Shown: one piece after another, positions 1-8,307 of the stretch | Numbering within the stretch: the first letter of the stretch is position 1 | Layout of the letters: each line of letters starts with the position of its first letter | DNA from: Lachnospiraceae bacterium | GTDB lineage: Bacteria > Bacillota > Clostridia > Lachnospirales > Lachnospiraceae | Assembly: GCA_021202075.1 (NCBI GenBank) | Contig: JAJQDT010000049.1 | Span: 1 to 61,703, forward strand | Direction of reading: 5' to 3' | DNA length: 61,703 nucleotides | Notes under the pieces: model-generated | Told to the model about the DNA's origin: nothing | Seen by the model: the letters and a program-made list of their open reading frames with translations, nothing else | Database searches by the model: none | Program-made: the position numbers and the translations under genes

Positions 1-59
1 AGATGATGGACGCAGGCCACGCCTCGCACGCAGTGCGACTTTTAATGGCGTGGCTCTCC
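1..59 (-). repeat. GGAAGCC palindromic element, cut by window edge
   Basis: This is the left-truncated end of a dispersed palindromic element. The outer stem pairs GGCCACGCC (15-23) with GGCGTGGC (47-54), and an inner hairpin pairs TCGCAC (24-29) with GTGCGA (33-38). On the minus strand it reads GGAGAGCCACGCC, then the hairpin, then GGCCTGCGTCC, matching copies near 46.9 and 56.8 kb. It ends three bases before the nadE stop codon, so it would lie in the nadE 3' untranslated region. Confidence 0.75.
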
Positions 60-61
60 TT

Positions 62-2137
62 TTAAATCCGTTCCAGCTCGTCCAGCCACAGCCGCGCACT
101 GGCGTCGCTCGGCATGCGCAGGTCGCCGCGCGGAGAGAGCGCCACGCTTCCGACCTTCGGGCCGTCCGGAATGCAGGAGCGCTTGAACTGCTGCGCAAAA
201 AACCGGCGGCAGAACGTTTTCAGCCATTTTAAAATGACGCCGTCATCGTAGACGCCCGCAAACGCCAGCCGGGCAATCCGGTAAATCTTCGCCGGAGGAT
301 AGCCGAAGCGCAGCAGATAATACAGGAAAAAATCGTGCAGCTCATACGGGCCGACGATATCCTCTGTCTTCTGCGAGATCTCGCCATCCTGCGGCGGGAG
401 CAGCTCCGGGCTGACCGGCGTGTCCAGCACATCATACAGGATATCGCTTACCATCTTCTCCCCGCAGGTGTCCGCATAATAGCGGACCAGATGACGCACG
501 AGTGTCTTAGGCACGGAGCAGTTGACCCCGTACATGGACATATGGTCGCCATTGTAGGTCGCCCAGCCAAGCGCCAGCTCCGACATATCTCCGGTGCCGA
601 CCACCAGACCCCCTGTCTGATTCGCAATGTCCATCAGGATCTGCGTCCGCTCTCTCGCCTGCCCATTTTCGTACGTCACGTCATGCACATTCGGATCCTG
701 CCCGATATCGCGGAAGTGGATATTCACCGCATCGCGAATATCGACCTCCCGCAGCTGTGCGCCCAGACTTTTTGTCAGGCCGCAGGCATTGTGATACGTG
801 CGGTCGGTCGTCCCGAAGCCCGGCATCGTCACGGCAATCATCGTCTCACGCGGCAGCCCGAGCAAATCGCAGGCCTTTGTCATCACCAGCAGCGCCAGCG
901 TTGAATCGAGTCCGCCGGAGATGCCAACCACAAGACTTTTGGCATTTGTGTGCTGCATCCGTTTTTTCAGTCCGAGCGCCTGTATCATCAGAATCTCCTC
1001 GCAGCGGCGGGCGCGGTCCGCCTCCCCGGACGGCACAAATGGAGCCGGGTCAAAGCTGCGGGTCAGGCGTGTTTCCTCCTCTGTCAGCGAAAAATGGATT
1101 CGCAGATAATCTCCGGACCAGTCATGCCAAACGGTTTTCTCACATCCATTCGCCGACAGATCCCGACCGGAGCACGCTGAAGTCAGCTGTTCCCGCCCGG
1201 AGCACACCGAAGCCGGTCTGCCAGACGCCCCCTGCGCAGAGCCGGCCGTTCCTGGTAAAGTTCCATTTCCCGTCTGCTGCTGTCCATCCGATGCAGAAAA
1301 GGTCGTCATCCGCCTCCGCTCTGCCCGAAGACGGCTGATATCAAACTCCGCAAACGTGATTCCGCTTCCGAATCGTTTCGACTCTGCCAGAATGTGCCCG
1401 TTCTCTGCGAGGAGGCTGTGCCCGCCGTAGACCAGATCCTGCGTAGATTCCCCTTCCCCCGCGCTCGCATAGATATAACCACACAAAAGTCTTGCCGACT
1501 GTCCCTCGACCAGTGACCTGCGATAACTGCTTTTCCCGGTCACCTCATCGCTCGCGGACAGATTCACAATCACGTTTGCCCCGGCCAGAGCATGCGCAAT
1601 GCTCGGCGGATCCGGCGCCCACAGATCCTCGCACAACTCAGCCGCCACGCAGAGTCCAAAATCGAAACAGCCAAACAGCAGATTCATGCCAAAGGGGACT
1701 GTTTTCCCGCAATAATCGATATAAGAAACCGTTTCCTGCCCCGGCGTAAAATACCTCGCCTCATAGAACTCATTATAGTTCGGTAAAAACTTTTTTGGCA
1801 CGAACCCCAGCAGCTCTCCGTCTGAAAATGCCGCTGCCACATTGTACAGCTTCCCGTTATGTTCCAGAGGAAGCCCGACAAACATCAATGCATCCTTTCC
1901 CTTTGAATGAGCGACAATGCCAGCCAATGCTTCGCGGGCAGCGCGAAGCAAAAGCTCCTGCCAGAACAGATCCTGGCAGGTATACCCTGTGACACAGAGC
2001 TCCGGAAATACCAGAATTTTCGCATGCTCCTGCACAGCCGCGTCCATCTGTGCGCAGATGCTTTCCATATTAAAAACACAGTCCGCCACCCGGATTTCCG
2101 GTGAGAGCGCAGCCACCTTTATAAAACCATCCTTCAT
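62..2137 (-). CDS. nadE: Glutamine-dependent NAD+ synthetase
   Basis: The enzyme makes NAD+ from deamido-NAD+ and ATP, with glutamine as nitrogen donor, in the cytoplasm. The N-terminal half is a nitrilase-fold glutaminase with the expected Glu (FPELCVTGY), Lys (VPKKFLPNYNEF) and Cys (AELCEDLW) of the catalytic triad. The C-terminal half is the synthetase with the ATP pyrophosphatase loop SGGLDS at about residue 407. The protein is 691 residues from the ATG at 2137, which follows an AGAGG-type ribosome site; the upstream in-frame extension is unlikely to be translated. An insertion of roughly 65 residues (about 265-330), rich in Gly, Ser and Cys and containing a 10-residue tandem repeat (CSGRE/CSGRD), separates the two domains. 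It lies directly downstream of hslO on the same strand and is probably cotranscribed with it. Confidence 0.95.
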   Translation of the reverse strand: MKDGFIKVAALSPEIRVADCVFNMESICAQMDAAVQEHAKILVFPELCVTGYTCQDLFWQELLLRAAREALAGIVAHSKGKDALMFVGLPLEHNGKLYNVAAAFSDGELLGFVPKKFLPNYNEFYEARYFTPGQETVSYIDYCGKTVPFGMNLLFGCFDFGLCVAAELCEDLWAPDPPSIAHALAGANVIVNLSASDEVTGKSSYRRSLVEGQSARLLCGYIYASAGEGESTQDLVYGGHSLLAENGHILAESKRFGSGITFAEFDISRLRAERRRMTTFSASDGQQQTGNGTLPGTAGSAQGASGRPASVCSGREQLTSACSGRDLSANGCEKTVWHDWSGDYLRIHFSLTEEETRLTRSFDPAPFVPSGEADRARRCEEILMIQALGLKKRMQHTNAKSLVVGISGGLDSTLALLVMTKACDLLGLPRETMIAVTMPGFGTTDRTYHNACGLTKSLGAQLREVDIRDAVNIHFRDIGQDPNVHDVTYENGQARERTQILMDIANQTGGLVVGTGDMSELALGWATYNGDHMSMYGVNCSVPKTLVRHLVRYYADTCGEKMVSDILYDVLDTPVSPELLPPQDGEISQKTEDIVGPYELHDFFLYYLLRFGYPPAKIYRIARLAFAGVYDDGVILKWLKTFCRRFFAQQFKRSCIPDGPKVGSVALSPRGDLRMPSDASARLWLDELERI
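1161..1220 (-). repeat. 30-bp tandem repeat inside nadE
   Basis: TCCCGACCGG at 1161 recurs as TCCCGCCCGG at 1191. This imperfect 30-bp (10-codon) duplication lies in the interdomain insertion of NadE and keeps the reading frame. It suggests the insertion grew by slippage. Confidence 0.6.
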
Positions 2138-2252
2138 GATTGCCTCTTTTCTACCTCCCTTCCTGCTTCCGTATTCCATATCCATAACTATCCATCCCCC
2201 CGCGGCGGCTGTATTTCCATTGCCGGACTCCGCAACCAAAGCCATCTGCCGA

Positions 2253-3272
2253 TCAGCGGCGGCTGTATTTCAGCAGCTCCCGCAGTTCCTCTGTACTCAC
2301 CTGGTATTTCTTATCGCAAAACTGACAGTTTACCTCGATCGGCTCCCCTTCCGCGATCATATCCTCCAGTTCCTTATTCCCAAGGCTGATGAGCACACGC
2401 TCGATCCGCTCGCGGGAACAGTCGCAGTGATACTGTGTTGGTATGGTGTCCAGAATCTCCAGTCCAAATTCACCCAACAGCTCCTCCAGAATCTGCTCCG
2501 GTCCCATCCCCGCATCCAGCATGGCCGTAACCGGCCGCACCTGCGAAAGCTTCTTCTCCAGCCGGTCGATCACCTCGTCCGGCGTATATGGCATCAGCTG
2601 GATGATGAAACCGCCCGCCTGACGCACGGATCCGGCCGGCAGCAGGGAATCCGGCCGGGAGCCGTCTGTTACATGAGACGCAGAGCCTTCCTCCCGCGAA
2701 CAATCCGGGTGCGGACTGTCTTTTCCCTGAGACAGGATAGCTTCCCGCAAACCGGGTGATTGGACACGCACATCCGCCTTCTCCAGCAGGACACCGAGTC
2801 CCACGGACGAAGGCACCTGCTCAGACATCGCAAAATAATACGTCAGGTCATCCCCGATCTCTCCGGTCTGCAGATTGCACTGCCCGATATAGGGCTCCTT
2901 CAATCCGAGGTCGCGAATCACGTTCAGCGTCCCTCTTCCGACTGCTCCGCCCACATCGAGCTTCCCCGCGGCGGTCGCCGGGAGCATCACACCGGGATTA
3001 TTCACATAACCCTTTACATTCGCCGCAGAATCCGCCGTGACCGTGATACCGCCGATCGGTCCGTCTCCCCGGATCTGCAGCGTCAGAACATCCTTTTCGC
3101 CCTTCATCATCGCGCCCATCATCGCGCCTGCACTCAGAAGCCGCCCCAGCGCAGCTGTAGCCACCGGGCTGGTATTGTGATAAACGCGCGCCGTCTCCAC
3201 CAGCTCTCTGGTTGTCGCAGCAAACGCCCGGATCTGCCCGTCCGCAGCCGTAGCCCTTATGATCCTGTCCAT
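2253..3272 (-). CDS. hslO: Hsp33 redox-regulated chaperonin
   Basis: Hsp33 is a cytoplasmic holdase activated by oxidative unfolding. The start chosen at 3272 gives MDRIIRATAADGQ, the usual Hsp33 N-terminus, behind AGAGG; alternative starts are ATG 3281 and TTG 3296. The C-terminal zinc switch has the expected CDC (about residue 282) and CQFC (about 316) cysteine pairs. At about 339 residues it exceeds the usual 290 because of a roughly 40-residue insertion (about 171-211, Ser/Pro/Asp-rich) after the VLLEKADVRVQ segment. It is probably the first gene of an hslO-nadE operon with the promoter at 3385-3414. Confidence 0.93.
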   Translation of the reverse strand: MDRIIRATAADGQIRAFAATTRELVETARVYHNTSPVATAALGRLLSAGAMMGAMMKGEKDVLTLQIRGDGPIGGITVTADSAANVKGYVNNPGVMLPATAAGKLDVGGAVGRGTLNVIRDLGLKEPYIGQCNLQTGEIGDDLTYYFAMSEQVPSSVGLGVLLEKADVRVQSPGLREAILSQGKDSPHPDCSREEGSASHVTDGSRPDSLLPAGSVRQAGGFIIQLMPYTPDEVIDRLEKKLSQVRPVTAMLDAGMGPEQILEELLGEFGLEILDTIPTQYHCDCSRERIERVLISLGNKELEDMIAEGEPIEVNCQFCDKKYQVSTEELRELLKYSRR

Positions 3273-3297
3273 TAAATCCATCCTCTTCTCTTCCAAT

Positions 3298-3356
3298 CGG
3301 ATAGGTGGAATCCTCTCACCCTATCCGGAGTTCTCGATTTGCTTCGCAAATCGGAA
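3298..3356 (-). repeat. Two leader hairpins of hslO, element modules
   Basis: The hslO leader holds two hairpins: CGGATAGG (3298-3305) with CCTATCCG (3320-3327), and CGATTTGC (3335-3342) with GCAAATCG (3346-3353). The second, with flanking TTCT and GGAAC, matches modules inside elements at about 17.26 and 31.85 kb. The hslO message probably starts with this structured RNA. Confidence 0.6.
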
Positions 3357-3384
3357 CGTACGCTTCTAACACACACTGTTACCG

Positions 3385-3414
3385 ATTTTAGCACATGCCT
3401 GCCCCATTTGTCAC
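3385..3414 (-). promoter_or_regulatory. Predicted promoter of hslO-nadE
   Basis: On the minus strand GTGACA (3409-3414) is followed after 18 bases by TAAAAT (3385-3390), preceded by TGC as an extended -10. This is a plausible sigma-A promoter about 110 bases before the hslO start. The rest of 3415-3661 is AT-rich and no gene was seen in it. Confidence 0.5.
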
Positions 3415-3661
3415 CAAAAATATTCATAATTTTTCTGATAATTATCCGGCAATCCTCTTCAGACTGGTGATGTTCCGATAAGCCGACGACAGAATCATCT
3501 GATTCTGAAGAAGTATAGAAAGTGGTTTCTTCCCATAATACAACAGCTGGAAACATAATTCTTAAGAAATAATGAAATTGTTCTTTTCCATATTGCTTTC
3601 ATAGCAAAATATGTTATACTCTTTTTTGTAAAGAAACAGCGATTTTCAATTTTATCAAACG

Positions 3662-3694
3662 AAAACCCCAGAGAGGGCTGGTCTCTGGGGTTTT
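3662..3694. terminator. Strong 13-bp stem terminator hairpin
   Basis: AAAACCCCAGAGA (3662-3674) pairs perfectly with TCTCTGGGGTTTT (3682-3694) around a 7-base loop. It lies just downstream of the broken micropeptide gene on the minus strand. It could also act on plus-strand transcripts, since it is followed by a T-rich stretch. Confidence 0.75.
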
Positions 3695-3744
3695 CTATTC
3701 CCTTTTTTTATCGTGGCGGCTTATTCCACGAGGCTTATCACGAG

Positions 3745-3950
3745 CTATTTATCGCCGTCTAACCATTTGATGAGGAATGGAAAGCCGCGCAAAGGAGAAT
3801 CGCTTCGCGATTGCATATCCCGTACGAAGTGCGGGATGCCGCCCCGGCGAGGGGCGCGGCCTTCATCCATATCCGCTTCGCGAATATGGATATGTAGTGA
3901 CTCACTATCTCAACCGCAACGGCAACCATAAAAGAAACAGCAATTTTCAT
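3745..3950 (-). pseudogene. Membrane micropeptide gene split by palindromic element
   Basis: A very strong ribosome site (GGAGGGGAGGTGAT) precedes ATG at 3950, and the first 17-20 codons encode a hydrophobic peptide starting MKIAVSFMVAVAV and ending near SHY. The frame then runs into a palindromic element (3777-3896) and stops at 3759. In another frame just past the element the sequence reads KWLDGDK then a stop at 3745-3747. Short one-helix peptides ending in a KWLDG-like tail next to a strong terminator hairpin are common in clostridial genomes. I infer an intact peptide of about 28 residues that was interrupted by the element. The product that would be made today is a 63-residue chimera of unknown effect. 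Confidence 0.6.
3777..3896 (+). mobile_element. GGAAGCC palindromic element in micropeptide gene
   Basis: It starts ATGGAAAGCCGCGC and carries the hairpin AATCGC/GCGATT. A second hairpin joins ATCCCGTAC to GTGCGGGAT, followed by the module GCCGCCCCGGCGAGGGGC, the closing GCGCGGCC, and a final hairpin ATCCATATCCG/CGAATATGGAT. The same modules occur in the same order in the copy at 31761-31923. It is inserted antisense to the micropeptide gene. Confidence 0.75.
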
Positions 3951-3993
3951 GATATCACCTCCCCTCCGTACCATATGTAGGTTCGGTAACATC

Positions 3994-3999
3994 ATTATA
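3994..3999 (-). promoter_or_regulatory. -10 box of micropeptide gene
   Basis: A consensus TATAAT on the minus strand lies 44 bases before the micropeptide start. No convincing -35 hexamer was found upstream. The sequence to 4085 is AT-rich without a gene. Confidence 0.4.
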
Positions 4000-4085
4000 A
4001 TATCACTTAAGCAGATTATTTTCTACATATTTATATTTTGCATTTAATTAATGTTTAAATAAAATTAAATTCACATGTTTATGTG

Positions 4086-5207
4086 TCACAAAGTATTAAT
4101 AATTCCAATTAATCCTCCCATCAACAGCCCGCTGGCATAGAGCGTCAACATGAGCGCCAGATTCTCCCTGCGGTTTCGGTTCTCGCGGAACAAAACCAGA
4201 AGCCCGGTACCGGCCCCGCAGAGCAGTCCTGCGAACAGTGCGCCGCTGCTTAAAATTCCTTCCAGATACAGCTCCGTGATCAGCACAGAAGCCGCGCAGT
4301 TCGGAATCAGGCCGATCAGTGCTGCAATTGCCGCCTGTATCCCGGGGATGGAGAAGACTCTCCGGGAAAATGCGGTTCCTTCAAACCACTCCATGCCAAA
4401 TCCAAGCGCCAGGGAAATCAGGAAGAGAAAGGCCGCTGTTTGTGCCGTGTGGCGCAGCGCTGCGCGAAAAATTCCATCTTCGCTGCAGTGACAGTGATCC
4501 TGCTCACACATATGCTGGCGCGGCCTGTGCTCCGTCTCCCCCGGAACCAGACGGAAACGCTTCCCTGACGTCCTCCTGGACTTCCCGGACGTTCCCTCAT
4601 TTGAACGCACGGCGTAAGGAGGAGACGTCATCTTCCCGGAACCGTTTCGCGCGTCTCGCATCGGTGGAGCCTGCGTTTTCGCAGAATGAGCTGTCTCAGC
4701 TTGTGCCGCCTCCGGGCGGCTTCCTGCCGAGCCCGCAGCTACAGGCCGGTTTCCGTTCCGGCGGGCTTTTGGGAAAATCCGGAGGCGCTCCGACCTGGCA
4801 GGTCTCCAGAGATTCAGCTGCGCAGCCGCAAAATCCACAAGCAGACCAACCAGGGCGCCCGCGACAACCTTAGCCGCCAGGATCCGGAAAATGACGCCTG
4901 GATGTATGCCCTCGGAAAGCATGATCGGCATCATTTCATCCGATGTAGATAAAAAAACGGCGAGCAGAGTCCCCGGCGATACGATTCCCGCTGCAAACAG
5001 GCCCGCCGCGGCCGCGGAAAATCCGCACTGCGGGATTACCCCTATCAGGCTTCCAAGCAGCGGCCCCGCTTTTCCCGCACGATAAATCCATTCCCTGCTC
5101 CGGTCACTCATCCGGTGTTCAATGTATTCCACTGCCAGGTACGATAAAAACAAAAATGGCAGCAGCTTCACACAATCTATCAAGCTGTCCAGCAAAACAT
5201 CCAGCAT
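4086..5207 (-). CDS. Putative ten-TM heavy-metal exporter (ArsP_2-like)
   Basis: This polytopic membrane protein resembles the DUF2899/ArsP_2 family (putative manganese or heavy-metal permeases). It has two homologous halves, each with a conserved hydrophobic segment: GSLIGVIPQCGFSAAAAGLF near residue 52 and the related ALIGLIPNCAASVLITELYL near 290, typical of an internal duplication. The central loop (about 140-240) is unusually long, basic and low-complexity, and ends in a His/Cys-rich patch (HMCEQDHCHC) that could bind metal. The start at 5207 follows GGAGAAGG. The substrate cannot be told from sequence. It stands alone on the minus strand between repeat-rich spacers. Confidence 0.75.
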   Translation of the reverse strand: MLDVLLDSLIDCVKLLPFLFLSYLAVEYIEHRMSDRSREWIYRAGKAGPLLGSLIGVIPQCGFSAAAAGLFAAGIVSPGTLLAVFLSTSDEMMPIMLSEGIHPGVIFRILAAKVVAGALVGLLVDFAAAQLNLWRPARSERLRIFPKARRNGNRPVAAGSAGSRPEAAQAETAHSAKTQAPPMRDARNGSGKMTSPPYAVRSNEGTSGKSRRTSGKRFRLVPGETEHRPRQHMCEQDHCHCSEDGIFRAALRHTAQTAAFLFLISLALGFGMEWFEGTAFSRRVFSIPGIQAAIAALIGLIPNCAASVLITELYLEGILSSGALFAGLLCGAGTGLLVLFRENRNRRENLALMLTLYASGLLMGGLIGIINTL

Positions 5208-5252
5208 ATTACGTTTCCTTCTCCCCTATCCGCCGCGCGGGGCGCGTCCAAT

Positions 5253-5335
5253 GTCATAAGGGTACTGCGTGCCAGTGGCAGACGTTTAGCAACGACCGGA
5301 GCGGCAGCGGAGAGCGAAGTGTAGAACCTTATGAC
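5253..5335. repeat. GTCATAAGG inverted repeat
   Basis: GTCATAAGG (5253-5261) pairs with CCTTATGAC (5327-5335). The left arm continues GGTACTGCGTGCCAGTGGCA, which closely matches, on the opposite strand, the segment at about 8240-8271. A TGCCACTGGCA module also occurs at about 46.85 kb. It is probably related to the modular palindromic family. Confidence 0.55.
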
Positions 5336-5377
5336 GTGGGCTTCAGCCGGAAAATTTCCTTACGCGGCCCTGCGCAT

Positions 5378-5420
5378 AAAAAAAAGACCTGGCGTGTATC
5401 ATAACACATCAGGTCTTTTT
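5378..5420. terminator. Bidirectional terminator after ABC importer
   Basis: AAAAAGACCTG with CGTGT pairs with ACACATCAGGTCTTTTT around a short loop, flanked by A and T runs on both sides. It ends the minus-strand amino-acid importer operon. Confidence 0.8.
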
Positions 5421-5438
5421 CTGCAATCAATATTGTGA

Positions 5439-7085
5439 TTACCCGCGCCGGAATCGGCTGAGGAATTCGACTGTCTTTGGATTCTTCGGGCTGCCGAAGA
5501 TCTGTGCGGGCGTGCCTTCTTCTTCGATGATGCCGTCCGCCATATAAACGACATGGTTCGAGACGTCACGCGCAAATGCCATCTCGTGCGTCACGATAAT
5601 CATGGTCAGGCCTTCCTGCACGAGCCGTTTCATTACATCCAGCACTTCCCCAACCATCTGCGGGTCGAGTGCGGAGGTTGGCTCATCAAACAGCAGAAGC
5701 TCCGGCTCCATCGCCAGTGCCCGGGCAATCGCGACGCGCTGCTTCTGGCCACCGGAGAGCTGGCGCGGTTTCGCGTTGATATAAGGTCCCATGCCGACCT
5801 TTTCCAGATAGAACAGCGCACTTTCTCTCGCCGCCGCTTTGTCCTTTTTCAGCACCTTCGTCTGACCAACCATGCAATTGTCAAGTACGGTCATATTATT
5901 GAACAGATTAAAATTCTGAAACACCATACCGACTCTGGCCCGGTAAGCGGCCGCATTTGTCTTCGGACCCGCGATATCAGCCCCGTGGTAAAGAATCTCC
6001 CCGCTGGTCGGCATCTCCAAGAGGTTGATGCAGCGAAGCAGCGTGGATTTCCCGGAGCCGGACGCGCCGATGATGCAGGTCACGTCGCCGGTTGATACGG
6101 AAAAATCAATATCGCGCAGAACCACATTCTTCCCGAATGTCTTGCTCAGATGCCGGATGCGGATGACCTCCTCTCCGGCCTGATTGCCGGATTTGTGAGC
6201 TGCGCCCGACTGCCCCTGGCCGGCCGCAGATGCCGATTCACTTAAATTTCCATTGGACGGTGCTGCCGTCACCGCCGCTTCTGCGGCTGCCGCAGCCGGT
6301 TCTGCGGCCGTTTCTCCGGGATAATTGTACAGACCGCTGGTGTGCGCCAGCGTGTCGGTCGTTGCCAGGTCGTAGTTGTCCGCGCCGTCCAGCTTTTTCT
6401 CCCAGAGCCGCAGCAGCCGGGAGCACGCGAAGGTCAGCACGAAATACATGACCATTGCGATGGTGAATGCCTCAAAATAGGTATACAGTGCGCCCGCCAC
6501 GCTCTTGGTCGCGTAGAACAGCTCCACAATGCCGATGACAGAGAGCACACAGGTGTCCTTGATGTTAATGATCAGGTTATTGCCAATCTGGGGCATAATG
6601 TTGCGCAGCGCCTGCGGCAGAATGACGTGCAGCATCGTCTGCACATGTGTCATACCGATTGCCTTCGCGCCCTCGGTCTGCCCGGGATCAATCGAGAGAA
6701 TGCCGCCGCGCACGGTCTCCGCCATATACGCGCCGGTATTGATGGACACGATAAAAAACGCGGCAAACCACATTGACATATTGATATTAAAGACAGCGGC
6801 CGACCCAAAATAAATGAACATAGCCTGTGCCATCATAGGCGTCCCCCGGAATACCTCGACATAGATATTCAGGATCAGGCGCGCCACAAACAGCAGCGCC
6901 CGCTTCACAATATTGTCTTTTTTGCTGACCGGGATGGTCTGCACAATCCCGACCGCAAATCCGATGATGCATCCGATCAGCGTACTGATGACCGCGATGA
7001 TCATCGTATTTTTCGCGCCGTCCAGATAGGACATCCCGCGCGTCTGCAGGATATAGACAATCCTGCCCCAATAATCCTGTGGCAT
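5439..7085 (-). CDS. Amino-acid ABC importer, fused permease-ATPase
   Basis: One polypeptide of 548 residues joins a GlnP/HisM-type permease (about 1-240, with the EGAKAIGM coupling loop) to a GlnQ/HisP-type ATPase (about 305-548). The ATPase has Walker A GASGSGKST (about 340), signature LSGGQKQR (about 445) and Walker B LLLFDEPTSALD (about 463). An Ala/Glu/Ser-rich linker of about 55 residues connects them. In this family the two parts are normally separate genes; a fusion fixes stoichiometry and a dimer would supply both halves. It works with the binding protein encoded just upstream (118-base gap) and ends at the terminator 5378-5420. The start has GAGGGA. It is probably a polar amino-acid importer; the substrate is unknown. 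Confidence 0.92.
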   Translation of the reverse strand: MPQDYWGRIVYILQTRGMSYLDGAKNTMIIAVISTLIGCIIGFAVGIVQTIPVSKKDNIVKRALLFVARLILNIYVEVFRGTPMMAQAMFIYFGSAAVFNINMSMWFAAFFIVSINTGAYMAETVRGGILSIDPGQTEGAKAIGMTHVQTMLHVILPQALRNIMPQIGNNLIINIKDTCVLSVIGIVELFYATKSVAGALYTYFEAFTIAMVMYFVLTFACSRLLRLWEKKLDGADNYDLATTDTLAHTSGLYNYPGETAAEPAAAAAEAAVTAAPSNGNLSESASAAGQGQSGAAHKSGNQAGEEVIRIRHLSKTFGKNVVLRDIDFSVSTGDVTCIIGASGSGKSTLLRCINLLEMPTSGEILYHGADIAGPKTNAAAYRARVGMVFQNFNLFNNMTVLDNCMVGQTKVLKKDKAAARESALFYLEKVGMGPYINAKPRQLSGGQKQRVAIARALAMEPELLLFDEPTSALDPQMVGEVLDVMKRLVQEGLTMIIVTHEMAFARDVSNHVVYMADGIIEEEGTPAQIFGSPKNPKTVEFLSRFRRG

Positions 7086-7127
7086 AGCTTTCCCTCGATT
7101 TATCTCTTTTTCTGTACGTCATCCTGA

Positions 7128-7163
7128 CCCGGACAAACCGGAACCCAAATTTTGCCAGATTCC
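7128..7163 (-). repeat. Short dispersed repeat, copy 1
   Basis: On the minus strand this reads TGGCAAAATTTGGGTTCC then TTGTCCGGGT. A near-identical segment lies at 14117-14155, also just upstream of a minus-strand gene. Its origin is unknown; it may be the remnant of a mobile-element end. Confidence 0.45.
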
Positions 7164-7203
7164 AGCTGCCTTTTTTACCCGGTCTTTGCCGACTGATCTT
7201 ATA

Positions 7204-8061
7204 TTACTCAGTCTCTTCCTCCGCGTCTGAGAGCGGCTGCACGGAGATGGCTTCGTTCATCATCTCCTCATAATCATCGACGGTCATCTCTGCGAGCACA
7301 CCGTTGATCGCATCCAGAAGCTCCGTGTTGCCTTTCTGGATGGAAATGCCGATGTTGATCTCTTCATCAGAAACCTCAAAATCATCGTCCGTCTCTGTGA
7401 AATCAAGCAGCACGAAATCGGAATAAGCCACGCATGCCGCCATAGCGGTCGGCATATCGGTCACAACGATGTCGCACTTGCCGGATTCCAGCGCTACCAG
7501 CATCGCAGGCGCGGACTCCTGTGCGGACAAAATGTTTGCATCCTCAATCTGCGGCAGGCAGGTGTCATACCAGACGGTATTAATCTGAGAGGTGCAGGTC
7601 GCCCCCGCCAGATCCGTCACACCTTCCGCGGAAGCGTACGCGCTATCCTCCGTGGTCAGCGTAACGATGGAAGCATAATAATACGGTTCCGAAAAGTCAA
7701 CCACCTCAAGCCGCTCAGAGGTGATGGACTGCCCCGCGATCACACAGTCAACCGTGCCGGAAACCACCGCCGGAACCAGAGAATCCCAGTCCAGCTTCAC
7801 AATCTCCAGATCCCAGCCAAGCTCTTCACAGATATGCTTCGCCATCATAACATCGTACCCATACGCATACTCGGTACTGTCCTTAATCGGGACCGCGCCA
7901 TTCTCATCGGTCGCCTGCGTCCAGTTGTACGGCGCATAGCCGCACTCCATCGCCACCCGGAGCGTCGTCGTCTCCTCATCCGCAAACGCTGCGGTTCCCA
8001 TCGAACTGGCCATCGCAGCCGCGCAAAGCAGACTGACTGCAAGCTTTCCTGTTCTTTTCAT
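7204..8061 (-). CDS. Amino-acid ABC transporter substrate-binding protein
   Basis: This family 3 solute-binding protein of 285 residues begins with a signal peptide (MKRTGKLAVSLLCAAAMASS, probable signal peptidase I site after TAAFA). The Cys in the hydrophobic core is not in a proper lipobox, so surface anchoring is uncertain. The mature part has the family features GYAPYNW, YGYDVMMAKHICEELG and VDCVIAGQSITSERLEVVDFSEPYY. The Asp/Glu-rich C-terminus is slightly longer than usual. It is the first gene of the importer operon, with ribosome site GAAGGAGG. It should deliver a polar amino acid to the fused permease-ATPase. Confidence 0.92.
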   Translation of the reverse strand: MKRTGKLAVSLLCAAAMASSMGTAAFADEETTTLRVAMECGYAPYNWTQATDENGAVPIKDSTEYAYGYDVMMAKHICEELGWDLEIVKLDWDSLVPAVVSGTVDCVIAGQSITSERLEVVDFSEPYYYASIVTLTTEDSAYASAEGVTDLAGATCTSQINTVWYDTCLPQIEDANILSAQESAPAMLVALESGKCDIVVTDMPTAMAACVAYSDFVLLDFTETDDDFEVSDEEINIGISIQKGNTELLDAINGVLAEMTVDDYEEMMNEAISVQPLSDAEEETE

Positions 8062-8158
8062 AATCGATTTCCTCCTTCTTCTGTCATTTCATGTTTGGCA
8101 TTGCCTGCGATACTTTGTATCAAAAGAATTCCTCTGGCCTCGCTGCCGCTTCAGTTGG

Positions 8159-8290
8159 CGTATATCCCGTCCGCCTTTTGGACGGGATGCCACCCGGCGA
8201 GGGTATATCCCGTCCGCCTTTGGACGGGATGCCGCCCCAAGTGCCACCGGCACTCAGTGCCCTTATGACACAGGACGCAGGCTGCGCCCA
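8159..8290. repeat. Composite palindromic repeat upstream of importer operon
   Basis: Two tandem hairpins of period 43 (ATCCCGTCC at 8164 and 8207, each paired with GGACGGGAT) are followed by GCCGCCCCAAGTGCC. The region then carries the GTCATAAGGG-type segment and a CAGGACGCAGGCTGCGCC piece. The ATCCCGT...GGGATGCC module is shared with elements at 3777 and 31761. The rest of the 8062-8487 spacer holds only the argS terminator; no gene was seen. Confidence 0.6.
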
Positions 8291-8307
8291 TTATACAGAG
8301 CACAATC

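Noticed and set aside
3272..3556. 94-codon frame upstream of hslO
   Set aside because: It spans the hslO promoter and leader hairpins, has no ribosome site and no family resemblance.
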